Source: Halanaerobium kushneri
GTDB taxonomy: Bacteria; Bacillota; Halanaerobiia; Halanaerobiales; Halanaerobiaceae
Reading direction: 5' to 3'
DNA: 64,000 nt
NCBI RefSeq assembly: GCF_900156285.1
Contig: NZ_FTNC01000013.1
Location: forward strand, 16,951-80,950
The notes under the pieces were generated by a model, which worked only from the letters and a program-made list of their open reading frames with translations, did no database searches and had not been told where the DNA came from. The translations under genes and the position numbers were made by a program. Below, one piece after another: positions 54,917-63,811 of this stretch; the stretch's first letter is position 1; the number at the start of each line of letters is the position of its first letter.

Positions 54917-54955
54917 GCATCAGTCACCAGTAAATATACCTCTGGTAACTGATGC
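54917..54955 (-). terminator. Terminator of the baeRF-like gene
   Basis: 14-bp stem GCATCAGT.ACCAG and complement with one G-U/mismatch, an 11-base loop, then TTAATTTTATTT on the minus strand. Confidence 0.7.
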
Positions 54956-55010
54956 AGATTGACTGTGCTTATTAAAAATAATTTTATTTTTTTAACGGCT
55001 CAGAAATAAG

Positions 55011-56150
55011 CTAATATCTAAAAATAGCAGCTATATCACTCTCAACAGGCATTTCTTCACTATCTAAAGGATAAACTTCTCCACCATTAACAAGTGTCTC
55101 AACTGCGGAAAAGTTATAAAGATCATAGTCTTTATTATTACCCATTGTCTTAATTTCGTTCTCATCTTCAACAAAAACTCCGGCTTTTTCCGCTCTCTTA
55201 TTTAAAAAGAGAATATCAATCTTACTGTAATGAGCAGCTTCAACTATATCTTCTAAATTACTGGCTGTTTTTTCAGTTGCCTGAAGTTCAAGGTATCTTT
55301 CCTTGTCCTTATTTAAATAATCATGAAGATGAGGTTCCACAATCTGCCAGCTATTTTGAAGAAGTTCTTTTTTGTTCATCTGTCTGGAGTTGCCACTTAA
55401 ATTAGCTGCCAGTAAATTATCATAATTATTTATATTTTTATAAAGGGAAAAGACACTGTCATCAGCGGCTACCACTAAATAATTATTTGAGTCTTTCAAT
55501 TCTCTGTTAATGACCCTGTCAATTTCTTTGAGATAGTGGATCAAATCTTCATTATCATCATCTGAGGCTGCTCCCTGTCCATGGAATACCGATGAGCCTC
55601 CTGCGGTATTAACAGACTGATATTTTTCTGCTGCCTCTTCATCTAAATTTAAAAATTCTTTAATATTAGCCGGCATTTCTTCTACATTAACTTCTTCTAT
55701 TTTATTACGATCAGCCAGATACAGCTGACTATGGTTGGGGCTTAAAGCAAGCAAATAATACTGCTGATTATCCTTTAACTCTGCAATCAGCTGTTTTAAA
55801 TTAAAACTGTAACTTACATGCGATTTATCATAGGTATCAACTGCGAGTTTGTAATGTTCAAATCTATCAGGTGAAATAAATACTGCCAGGCCTTCATTCT
55901 GTTCCTGCCAGAAAGCACTATCTGCAGCCAGAGTGTAAGCCTGATTTAGAAATTTATCAACATCTCGCTGCTTGAAGTCCCAGTTCTCTTCTAATTTTTC
56001 TTCAACTTCCTGCAGCAAATTTTTGAATTCAATTTCGAGCTTTTTAAATTCTCCTTTATGAACCGCCTTAGTTGACATATAAATTGAAACACAGGGACTC
56101 TCCTGACATTGAATTAGATCCTTTAAAGTTTCCAGTTTAATTTCTGTCAT
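55011..56150 (-). CDS. baeRF-like protein (bacterial eRF1-fold family)
   Basis: Cytoplasmic acidic protein of 379 aa, with no signal or membrane segment. The layout resembles bacterial homologues of archaeo-eukaryotic release factor 1: an N-terminal CVSIYMSTKAVHKGEFKKLEIEFKNLL, a middle QQYYLLALSPNHSQLYLADRNKIEEV, a glycine-rich FHGQGAASDDDNEDLIHYLKEIDRVIN segment in the position of the catalytic loop, and a C-terminal L7Ae-like part (VEAAHYSKIDILFLNKRAEKAG). Members of this group are thought to act in ribosome rescue or stress, without firm proof. Family call is from pattern recognition only. Monocistronic. Confidence 0.6.
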   Translation of the reverse strand: MTEIKLETLKDLIQCQESPCVSIYMSTKAVHKGEFKKLEIEFKNLLQEVEEKLEENWDFKQRDVDKFLNQAYTLAADSAFWQEQNEGLAVFISPDRFEHYKLAVDTYDKSHVSYSFNLKQLIAELKDNQQYYLLALSPNHSQLYLADRNKIEEVNVEEMPANIKEFLNLDEEAAEKYQSVNTAGGSSVFHGQGAASDDDNEDLIHYLKEIDRVINRELKDSNNYLVVAADDSVFSLYKNINNYDNLLAANLSGNSRQMNKKELLQNSWQIVEPHLHDYLNKDKERYLELQATEKTASNLEDIVEAAHYSKIDILFLNKRAEKAGVFVEDENEIKTMGNNKDYDLYNFSAVETLVNGGEVYPLDSEEMPVESDIAAIFRY

Positions 56151-56287
56151 CTTTTTAACCCCCTATTAAATTTAAATATACTACTCACTACTTCTTGACT
56201 ACTACTAAGACAAATATTAAAAAAGAATTTAAGTATCTTTTCTATAATTATATTTTATCAAAAATTTATAAAATATAAAGTTATTTT

Positions 56288-57742
56288 TTAACTGATAAAC
56301 TGCCAATATACTTTTGCCAGAGCCATAACTCCCTGTTTAATTGAAAACTGATTTAATGTTGCCGGCGAAATAATTAATTGACTGCTCTCATCTCTGGCGG
56401 CAAAATTCCAATATAGAGGAAGCAAAATAGAATTTTTCTCAGCAAAAACTTTAAAATCATGTTGATTTATTGATTGATTAAGGACTAATTTTAGATAAAA
56501 CAGAGAATTGATTTCTACAGCCTGCACTCCCCGAAAATGTTCTTTTACATTTTCAGCCAGTAAAAGCTTTTTGTTTTTCAGTCTCTGCTTTAATAACTTA
56601 AGTCTCTTTTTTAAATAACCGTTATTAAGATAATAACTCAGCAGATTATAAACTAAATTATCTCCTGCGGAAAAGCTGTTTTGGGACAAATATTTAGTTA
56701 AAGAATACTTATCAATAATTTTTAGTCCCTTATCTCTGCTTAAATCTTTTTCTTTAAGATAAACCAATCCCATTTTTAAGCCCGGAAAAACTCTTTCTGT
56801 AAGCCCCTGAATCAAAATTATTTGATCTGCAAATTTAGAATCTAATAACTCTTTGATTTTGGGATTTTGTTGATAAAATCCAAAATACTCAAAAATAATT
56901 AGCTTGAATTTTAACATTCGGGCCAATTCCAGCAGTGATTTAAGCTTTGAAAGGCTCCAATCCAGCACTCCATCAGCTGTCGATTCATCACTAATAAATA
57001 AATAATCAATTTTATTTTCTTCCAGGTAATCCATTAAACTCTCATAATCAGATGGGCTCAGATAAAAATTAAGTTCAGCTTCCGAATCAAAACCAGTCTG
57101 AAAATTATTTTTTTCAGAACCCATACTTGCTAGATTAAAAAAATTATTAAAAACTGAAATATTATTTTCTCTGGTAAAAAGGAATTCCTTTTTACCTCTA
57201 ACTATTTCACTCATAATATCCCTTAAACCTGTTTCCGAACTATAAAATAATTTATTTTTATTTAAATCTGAATACTGGTCCTGGAGAAATTTAAAATAAG
57301 AATTATCAGATGCAATACTGCTAAAAACATTCCCCTTAAACTCTGAGTAAAAACGGTCAAAAATTAAGTCCCAGGAATACTCTTCTAAAAATTCCCCTGT
57401 ATTTTCAGCCCCACTGAAATCAATTATTTTGCTAGGAGCGGAAAACTTTTTAGAACTCAAAATTCTCAGGCGATGATCATCACTGTTGCTTTTTAAAGCT
57501 GCAGCAGGAGCTATATAACTCCCACTGCCTTCTTTTTTGTAGATTAAATTTTCGACTGCCAGAAGATCATACGCCTTGACAACTGTTTCTGTATTAACAT
57601 TCAACCGGGAAGCAAGCTTTCGAATTGAAGGCATCTTGGTATCTGGTGTATACTTATCTGCCAGAATTTCTGCCCTGATTGCCTCATAGATCTGGATATA
57701 TAAATTTTCTTTGCCATCTCTTTTTAATTTAATATTAAACAT
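56288..57742 (-). CDS. MocR/GntR-type transcription regulator with degenerate aminotransferase domain
   Basis: 484 aa. The N-terminal GntR winged helix (residues ~1-75) reads LYIQIYEAIRAEILADKYTPDTKMPSIRKLASRLNVN... and ends EGSGSY, typical of MocR. The C-terminal ~370 residues follow the fold-type I aminotransferase pattern, but the PLP site is eroded. Where MocR proteins have S-x-S-K before the PGLR motif, this has GLTERVFPGLKMG (313-325), placing Glu316 at the Schiff-base lysine. The usual Asp motif reads FEYFGF. It may therefore not bind PLP covalently. It lies just after the P-type ATPase in the same direction (40 bases), a possible regulator of that gene. Confidence 0.82.
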   Translation of the reverse strand: MFNIKLKRDGKENLYIQIYEAIRAEILADKYTPDTKMPSIRKLASRLNVNTETVVKAYDLLAVENLIYKKEGSGSYIAPAAALKSNSDDHRLRILSSKKFSAPSKIIDFSGAENTGEFLEEYSWDLIFDRFYSEFKGNVFSSIASDNSYFKFLQDQYSDLNKNKLFYSSETGLRDIMSEIVRGKKEFLFTRENNISVFNNFFNLASMGSEKNNFQTGFDSEAELNFYLSPSDYESLMDYLEENKIDYLFISDESTADGVLDWSLSKLKSLLELARMLKFKLIIFEYFGFYQQNPKIKELLDSKFADQIILIQGLTERVFPGLKMGLVYLKEKDLSRDKGLKIIDKYSLTKYLSQNSFSAGDNLVYNLLSYYLNNGYLKKRLKLLKQRLKNKKLLLAENVKEHFRGVQAVEINSLFYLKLVLNQSINQHDFKVFAEKNSILLPLYWNFAARDESSQLIISPATLNQFSIKQGVMALAKVYWQFIS

Positions 57743-57782
57743 TTAGCTTACCCCCATTATAATCTACTTTTAAAATTATCTT

Positions 57783-60527
57783 TTATTCGGTTTCAGTTCT
57801 TCTTTTGAAAAACTTGATAACTTCATGACCAATCAAGAAAATACCTCCAGCAATTACAACTCTTCCCCAGTCAGCTATGGTAACTCCTGCAAAACCAAGA
57901 AAACTATTGACTGGTGAATAAATAATTAATAAAACCATGGCAATTGAGATTAAGATTGAATAAAGCATTTTGGTATTGCTAAAGAAATTTTTGTTAAAAA
58001 TACTCTTATATTCATATCTGCGGGACATAATATTAACCCACTGAGAAAAAGCAATTGTTAAAAATGAAATGGTTGTTGCTCGAGCATAGATTTGGGTTCC
58101 CGCTCTAACTGCGGCTGACTGATCGTTAATAAATAAATAGAAATTAGTAAAAGCCAATCCCCCCATCAGAATAGCCAGAAACATTATCTCACTAAAACTG
58201 TTCGTATTAACTATATGATCATCCTGTTTACGAGGTGGTGATTTCATTAAATGTTCTGAAGCCGGATCAAAAGTTAGTGCTGTCAGTGGTAAAATTTCAG
58301 CTAAAAGATCAATTGAAAGTATCTGAATAGCTAAAATTGGGATTGGAGTCCCCAGTATTGCTGCAGCTAAAAGACCCAGCAGCACAATTGTTAGTTCAGC
58401 TCCGTTTGTTGTAAGAGAAGCAATTACTGTTTTCTTCAGATTATTGTAAATTGTTCTACCCTCTTTAATTGCATAAACTAAAGTTGGATAGCTATCATCG
58501 AGCAAAATTAATTCCGAGGCCTCTTTAGAAACATCTGTCCCCATCTGTCCCATAGCAACTCCGATATGAGCACTTTTTAGTGCCGGTGCATCATTTACTC
58601 CATCTCCAGTAACCGCAACAATTTTCTGCTGCTCTTTTAGATTTTTAACAATCCTTAATTTATCTTCCGGAGAAACTCTGGAAAATATTAGAGATTCATT
58701 TTGTTCCATTTTCTCCTGCAGAACATCTTCGCTCATTGCTTCTAAATCTTCACTGGTAAATACAGGCACCTCATTTTCATCAACAGAAAGGCTTATTTCT
58801 TTTCCTACTGCCTGGGCTGTAATTGCGTGATCACCAGTCATGATATAGGTATCAATATGCGCAGCATGAGATTCCTGAATAGCCTCTTTAACACCTTCTT
58901 TCGGTGGATCAATCATAGCAACCAGACCTAAAAAGATAACATCTTTTTCAATCTCTTCTAATACATAATCTGTTTCATCATCTTCTAATTTACGATAGGC
59001 TATTGCCAGTACCCGCATTGCATCTTTAGAATATTTTTCATTTAATTTATTTAATCTTTCTTTATCTTCCTCAGTTATTTCTACTACTTCACCATTTTTT
59101 AAGATATGTTTGGAAATAGAAAGTACACTTCCTAAGGCACCCTTCATCTTAAGATAATTGCCATCTTCGAATTGTCTGATTGAGCTCATTCTTTTGCGAT
59201 CAGAATCAAAACTAAACTCATGTAACTCAGGATTATCTTCATCTTCAGTAGGAGAACGGGTACCAAGTTTAGTTGAAAGAGTAATTAAAGCCGCTTCTGT
59301 TGGATCACCAATTGCATACCAACCAGGATGCTCCTCATCTGGCTCATGAATCTCAGCATTAGAAGCCATGGTTGCAGCATCAAAAATAATCTCCATTTCT
59401 GCAATCTCTTCTTCAGTTAAAGGATCTCCATCTTCACCTATTAATTCTCCTTCTGGCTCATAACCAAGTCCGGTCACTTGATACTCACTACCATCAAAAA
59501 ACACCTTTTTAACTGTCATCTCATTTTTGGTCAGGGTTCCGGTTTTGTCTGTACAGATTACATTTGTGGAGCCTAAAGTTTCGGCAGAAGAAAGTTTCTT
59601 AACTACCGCATTTTTTTCTGCCAGACGATCAACTCCCTGAGATAAAGCAACTGTTACCTGCATTGGGAGAGCCTGTGGTACAACAGCAACAGCTATCCCC
59701 AGAGCATAAATCAAAGCAAAATCTAATCCATAACCCTGATAAATGCTAACTCCAAATAAGGCAAGGGCAATAATTACTGCAAAAGTGGCAATCTTATTTG
59801 CTACAGACTGCAGCTCAGACTGGAGAGGAGATTTAGACTTATCTTCTTCCTGTGTCATAGAAGCAATTTTTCCCATTTCGGTTTCCATACCGGTCCTAAC
59901 AACAACACCTTTAGCTGAGCCAGAGGCTACTGTGGTGCCTAAGTAAGCCATATTATCTCTATCAGCAAGAGGCCTTTCTTCCTCAATATGATTGGACTGT
60001 TTTTCTTGAGGCATTGATTCTCCAGTCAATGAAACATCATTTGTCCTTAAATTAAATGACTCAATAATTCTTAAATCAGCTGGAATCTTATCTCCTTCTT
60101 CCAGACTGACAATATCTCCAACAACCAGCTCTTCCTGGGCAATTTCCCCAATCTGATCATCTCTGATAACCTTAGAAGGAGACTTAACCAGTTTATTTAA
60201 CGAATCCATAATCTTTTCTGCTTTATATTCCTGGCGAAAACCTATAACCGAATTAATTACAGCAATAATAACCATAATTGTACCATCACGATAGCTTCCA
60301 ATTGCAAAGGACATAACTGCAGCTACTAAAAGTAAAATTACCAGTACATCCTTAAACTGTTCTAAAAAAATTTTAAATAGTGATTTATCTGCTTTTGCCT
60401 GCAGTACATTTTTGCCATCTCTGGCAAGTCTTTTATCTGCTTCAGACTGAGACAGCCCCTTTTTTGATGTATTCAAATCATCTAAAATATCGACTGCTTT
60501 CTGTCTGTAAAACTCTTCTTCTGCCAT
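57783..60527 (-). CDS. Cation-transporting P-type ATPase (P2-type)
   Basis: Membrane cation pump, 914 aa, full length. An N-terminal cation-ATPase domain is followed by the actuator loop with SLTGES (167-172), TM4, the phosphorylation motif CTDKTGTLT (Asp327), TGDHAITAQ, the hinge VTGDGVNDAPALK and six C-terminal helices. TM4 reads VVPQALPMQV: a Gln (285) replaces the Glu of the Ca2+ site PEGLP. TM6 reads ILSIDLLAEILPLTAL. The ion specificity therefore cannot be assumed to be Ca2+; Na+, K+ or H+ are possible. GAGGTGAT before the ATG. The MocR gene follows. Confidence 0.9.
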   Translation of the reverse strand: MAEEEFYRQKAVDILDDLNTSKKGLSQSEADKRLARDGKNVLQAKADKSLFKIFLEQFKDVLVILLLVAAVMSFAIGSYRDGTIMVIIAVINSVIGFRQEYKAEKIMDSLNKLVKSPSKVIRDDQIGEIAQEELVVGDIVSLEEGDKIPADLRIIESFNLRTNDVSLTGESMPQEKQSNHIEEERPLADRDNMAYLGTTVASGSAKGVVVRTGMETEMGKIASMTQEEDKSKSPLQSELQSVANKIATFAVIIALALFGVSIYQGYGLDFALIYALGIAVAVVPQALPMQVTVALSQGVDRLAEKNAVVKKLSSAETLGSTNVICTDKTGTLTKNEMTVKKVFFDGSEYQVTGLGYEPEGELIGEDGDPLTEEEIAEMEIIFDAATMASNAEIHEPDEEHPGWYAIGDPTEAALITLSTKLGTRSPTEDEDNPELHEFSFDSDRKRMSSIRQFEDGNYLKMKGALGSVLSISKHILKNGEVVEITEEDKERLNKLNEKYSKDAMRVLAIAYRKLEDDETDYVLEEIEKDVIFLGLVAMIDPPKEGVKEAIQESHAAHIDTYIMTGDHAITAQAVGKEISLSVDENEVPVFTSEDLEAMSEDVLQEKMEQNESLIFSRVSPEDKLRIVKNLKEQQKIVAVTGDGVNDAPALKSAHIGVAMGQMGTDVSKEASELILLDDSYPTLVYAIKEGRTIYNNLKKTVIASLTTNGAELTIVLLGLLAAAILGTPIPILAIQILSIDLLAEILPLTALTFDPASEHLMKSPPRKQDDHIVNTNSFSEIMFLAILMGGLAFTNFYLFINDQSAAVRAGTQIYARATTISFLTIAFSQWVNIMSRRYEYKSIFNKNFFSNTKMLYSILISIAMVLLIIYSPVNSFLGFAGVTIADWGRVVIAGGIFLIGHEVIKFFKRRTETE

Positions 60528-60587
60528 ATGATCACCTCTTTATATATTTTGAAGTAAATCTAAATTACAAATTAAATTGCCAAACAA

Positions 60588-61109
60588 TTAATCAGCCAGT
60601 GCTGCCACCAGTTCCCTGCAGTAAGCTGGAATATCTTTAACAACTCTACCCCAGACTATGTTTCCATCTCTAAAAGCTGGTTTGTCAACCCAGCTGCCTC
60701 CGGCATTAATAATATCATCTTTAATACCCTCAGATCCAGTAGCTTTACCATTTACTATACCAGCAGATATCCCTACCAGACCGGCATGACAAATTAAACC
60801 AATTATTTTCCCTTTCTCATAATTCTGACGTACCAGCTCAACTATATTTTTATCTCTTCTAATTTTATCTGGTGTCCAGCCACCAGGTACTAAGACTCCA
60901 TCATAGTCTTTATCTAATACTTCTGCAGCAGTAAAATCCGCCTTTTTAGTCAGACAGCCATGTTTGCTGCTATATTCTTTATTTTTTTTCATTCCTATCA
61001 CATCTACACTGGCACCTTCTTCTATCATTCGCATATAGACAACCCAGAATTCAAGATCCTCATAACCCGGACCAATTAACATTGCAATATTTTTACCCTT
61101 TAATTTCAT
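60588..61109 (-). CDS. DJ-1/PfpI family protein
   Basis: 173 aa of the class I glutamine-amidotransferase-like fold. Residues: Glu in GYEDLEFWVVYMRM, VLVPGGWTPDKIRRD and the nucleophile elbow GLICHAGLVGISAGI with Cys-His. The family includes proteases, deglycases/glyoxalase III and stress proteins; the elbow CHAG and the GPGYEDLEF opening resemble PfpI-type enzymes. GAGGTGAG before the ATG. It is 60 bases upstream of the P-type ATPase gene and transcribed in the same direction. Confidence 0.87.
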   Translation of the reverse strand: MKLKGKNIAMLIGPGYEDLEFWVVYMRMIEEGASVDVIGMKKNKEYSSKHGCLTKKADFTAAEVLDKDYDGVLVPGGWTPDKIRRDKNIVELVRQNYEKGKIIGLICHAGLVGISAGIVNGKATGSEGIKDDIINAGGSWVDKPAFRDGNIVWGRVVKDIPAYCRELVAALAD

Positions 61110-61191
61110 TCTTAGCTCACCTCTGATTTAATGTTTTAATCTTTGTAAATAAGCATAACAATAATTAATTAGTTTTTAAGTTAAAAGCTTA

Positions 61192-62574
61192 CTAATTGAT
61201 TTTAAAATTTTCCACCTGAAAATATTTTTCTCTTTCTTCTTTATTGCCAGTCTCCTTTGCCAGTCTATAAATTTTATGATTTAAGAATTTTTTGTCTTCC
61301 TGTTCCAGTACATTTTTATCAAAACCTCCCAATATATAATGGCTAAATTTCCAGACCTGTTCTTTAATATCTTTAGGACTACCTTCTGCAATAATTACCA
61401 GGGCATCAATTATTGAGCCAGCAACAGATACATCCTGATTACCATAATGACTTAACTGATAAAAAGTTTTATAAAGCAGATCCCAGAAAGAAATATCTTC
61501 TAAAATAAAACAGAGCTCATCTTTATCATTATAATAATAAGTATTTTCCAAATTGGCGACTGCAATCCGTGATAGAACCCATCCCAGCTGATTGATACAA
61601 AAAATAGCTGTATTAGGATCATTAATACCGGGAGAAATCGCTCTTAAGGCCACTTCGGTCAATTTTAAAAGTCCAAATTCGATATCATTTTTTTTACTTC
61701 TTTCATTATTGATTACCAGATTATCAATAATTTTATTTTCGATGGTTTCAATTTCCTCTTTCTCAAACTCTTCCACTTCCTGATTCAGCTGCCAGAACTT
61801 AAAAACAATTGTATTCTCAGTTACATAATCACCAATCATTTTTTCAGCTCTAATTATTATGTCATATTCATCTGCCAGCTTGGTTAGCTCAATATCATAG
61901 ATAACCTGAATATAACCACTTTGCTTTGGGTGAACATCATATGATTTGTGATCAAGCTTTTCTTTTAAATTCTCTGGAGGATCATTACGAATCTGATCAT
62001 TACTATTATTTCTAGCCTCAATGGAATCAACAATCTCTATAACTTCTTCCTTAAGATTTTCTATTAATAAATTAACCTGAACAGAATTAGCAGCATGATG
62101 AATAAAATAAACAAAATATCCCAGACAGACAATTGCTACAATAACACCTATCATTGCAGAAAAAATTGTAGATTCTCCACTTCCCTGCAGGCTATCATCA
62201 ATAAAAAGAAGAGTTAAAATTGAATAAATAAAACCTGCAATAAAAATACCCAGCACTTTTAAAGTTACTTTGTTTTTTAGAAAATCTTGCATTGTTCTTG
62301 GAGAAAATTGTGAGGAATACATAGTCAGCACTACCATAATAGTGGAAAAAGAAACTGTAATCATAGCAAATAAAGAGCCAGCTATAGTTGATAAAATTGT
62401 TTTTGATAGATCATAGGAAGTGAAAAAATAAGATGGAAGTACATTTACCAGGGTCTCTGTATACTGATATTCAATAAATATTACCAGAATTGAAAGCAGA
62501 GTAGCTGCAATAGCATAAATTGAAGGTATAAAGTATATTTTATTTTCTATATTATGTAAAAATTTAAATTTCAA
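61192..62574 (-). CDS. DUF2254 membrane protein
   Basis: 460 aa. Four predicted helices occupy the first ~165 residues (AIAATLLSILVIFIEYQY, TIAGSLFAMITVSFSTIMVVLTM, GIFIAGFIYSILTLLF, GVIVAIVCLGYFVYFIHHAA). A large cytoplasmic domain follows with the family signatures YIQVIYDIELTKLADEYD and EVALRAISPGINDPNTA. The FS-TIMV and SPGINDP motifs identify DUF2254. Function is unknown. TTG start with GGAAG 7 bases upstream. Monocistronic, divergent from the aldo/keto reductase. Confidence 0.88.
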   Translation of the reverse strand: MKFKFLHNIENKIYFIPSIYAIAATLLSILVIFIEYQYTETLVNVLPSYFFTSYDLSKTILSTIAGSLFAMITVSFSTIMVVLTMYSSQFSPRTMQDFLKNKVTLKVLGIFIAGFIYSILTLLFIDDSLQGSGESTIFSAMIGVIVAIVCLGYFVYFIHHAANSVQVNLLIENLKEEVIEIVDSIEARNNSNDQIRNDPPENLKEKLDHKSYDVHPKQSGYIQVIYDIELTKLADEYDIIIRAEKMIGDYVTENTIVFKFWQLNQEVEEFEKEEIETIENKIIDNLVINNERSKKNDIEFGLLKLTEVALRAISPGINDPNTAIFCINQLGWVLSRIAVANLENTYYYNDKDELCFILEDISFWDLLYKTFYQLSHYGNQDVSVAGSIIDALVIIAEGSPKDIKEQVWKFSHYILGGFDKNVLEQEDKKFLNHKIYRLAKETGNKEEREKYFQVENFKIN

Positions 62575-62662
62575 AACTACACTTCCTTTCCCGCAGAATC
62601 AAAATGCTTCTAACAATTAATTTCAACATAGTTACTAAATCTCCTTTTTTTCTTGATAAATG

Positions 62663-62691
62663 TTGATAATAATTCTTAATTTGATTATAAT
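62663..62691 (+). promoter_or_regulatory. Promoter of the aldo/keto reductase
   Basis: -35 TTGATA (62663-62668), 17-base spacer, consensus -10 TATAAT (62686-62691), about 45 bases before the chosen ATG. Confidence 0.8.
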
Positions 62692-62734
62692 TAATTTAAA
62701 GCATAAATTAAGATTAAAATTGGAGGTTGATAAA

Positions 62735-63553
62735 ATGAAATATGTTGAATTAAATTCCGGGGATCAGATGCCACTTTTAGGTCTGGGAACCTGGCAGTTA
62801 AGAGGAGAAAAATGTACAAAGTCAGTTAAAGAAGCTTTGGATATCGGTTATAATCACATTGATACTGCTGACGGCTATGACAATCATCAGGCTGTTGGTA
62901 GAGGAATTAAGAAAGCTAATATTGACAGAAAAGAACTATTTATAACCTCTAAAATAAAGCCAGAAAATTTGCATTATGATGATATAAAGGCAGATGCAGA
63001 GAGATTTCTGGATGAATTAGAGATAGAATATCTGGATTTGCTTTTAATTCACTGGCCCAATAAAAAAATACCTCTAAAAGAAAGCTTAAAAGCTTTAAAA
63101 GAAATCAAAGAAGAGGGTTTAGCTAAAAATATTGGTGTCAGTAACTTTACAGTAAATCATCTTCGAGACGCAATGGAAATTTATCCTGACTTAGTAGCAG
63201 TTAATCAGGTAGAATTCCATCCGACACTTTATCAAAAAGAACTACTTAATTTCTGTCAGGAAAATGGAATTGTGCTGACAGCTTACAGTCCACTGGCCAG
63301 AGGAGAAATTTTTGAAAATGAAGTTATTAATAAGCTGGCAGAAAAATATAACAGATCAGCTTCTAAGCTTGCTCTTAAATGGTTAATAGATAAAAATATT
63401 GTAGCAATCCCTAAAGCAAGTTCCAGTGAACACTTAAAAGCAAATTTTGATCTTTTCGGCTGGGAATTGCCTGCTGAAGCAAGAGAAAAAATGGATCAGC
63501 TAAATCAAGATAATCGGATAATTGACCCTAGCTGGGCAGAATTTAATTATTAA
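62735..63553 (+). CDS. Aldo/keto reductase (AKR5-like)
   Basis: NAD(P)H-dependent carbonyl reductase of 272 aa, TIM barrel. The catalytic tetrad is visible: Asp and Tyr in YNHIDTADGYDN, Lys in FITSKIKPEN, His in LLIHWPNK. NADPH-site motifs include GVSNFTVNHL and IPKASSSEHLKANF. Likely substrates are 2,5-diketogluconate-type or methylglyoxal-type carbonyls; specificity is unknown. The ATG at 62735 has GGAGG 8 bases upstream. A 25-codon longer in-frame reading starts before the promoter and is rejected. Confidence 0.93.
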   Translation: MKYVELNSGDQMPLLGLGTWQLRGEKCTKSVKEALDIGYNHIDTADGYDNHQAVGRGIKKANIDRKELFITSKIKPENLHYDDIKADAERFLDELEIEYLDLLLIHWPNKKIPLKESLKALKEIKEEGLAKNIGVSNFTVNHLRDAMEIYPDLVAVNQVEFHPTLYQKELLNFCQENGIVLTAYSPLARGEIFENEVINKLAEKYNRSASKLALKWLIDKNIVAIPKASSSEHLKANFDLFGWELPAEAREKMDQLNQDNRIIDPSWAEFNY

Positions 63554-63567
63554 AACATATAAAATAA

Positions 63568-63607
63568 CCCGGGCCAACTTTTTCCATAATGCTGATGCCC
63601 GGGTTTT
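63568..63607 (+). terminator. Bidirectional terminator after the aldo/keto reductase
   Basis: Stem CCCGGGC / GCCCGGG with a 22-base loop, followed by TTTTTAATT on the plus strand and by TTATTTTATA on the minus strand, so it can serve both converging transcripts. Confidence 0.85.
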
Positions 63608-63619
63608 TAATTATTAAAA

Positions 63620-63811
63620 CTAATTATCTCTTATTTTTGCTTCCATTACATCTTTAATTTCATGCTGAGGTCCACTTGGTCCATCTACTGACATGACAAG
63701 ATTAGCCTTTGTTTTTTTATTTATCTGTTCTCTTACTTTAAATATGTAATCACCATTCCCGCCCATATCCGGTAATCTCAAAACTTCTTTAAGCTTAGCA
63801 AATATCTGCAA
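63620..63811 (-). CDS. Small hypothetical protein (63 codons), doubtful
   Basis: Basic-acidic mixed protein with no recognised domain, ending SVDGPSGPQHEIKDVMEAKIRDN. The frame opens with TTG (63809-63811). A GGAAG lies about 11 bases upstream and TATAAT elements further upstream on the same strand, and it points to the shared terminator. These are the only supports. It could also be a remnant of a longer gene. Confidence 0.35.
   Translation of the reverse strand: MQIFAKLKEVLRLPDMGGNGDYIFKVREQINKKTKANLVMSVDGPSGPQHEIKDVMEAKIRDN

Noticed and set aside
62660..62734. Longer N-terminus for the aldo/keto reductase
   Set aside because: The promoter (62663-62691) lies inside this stretch, and the ribosome binding site serves the ATG at 62735.
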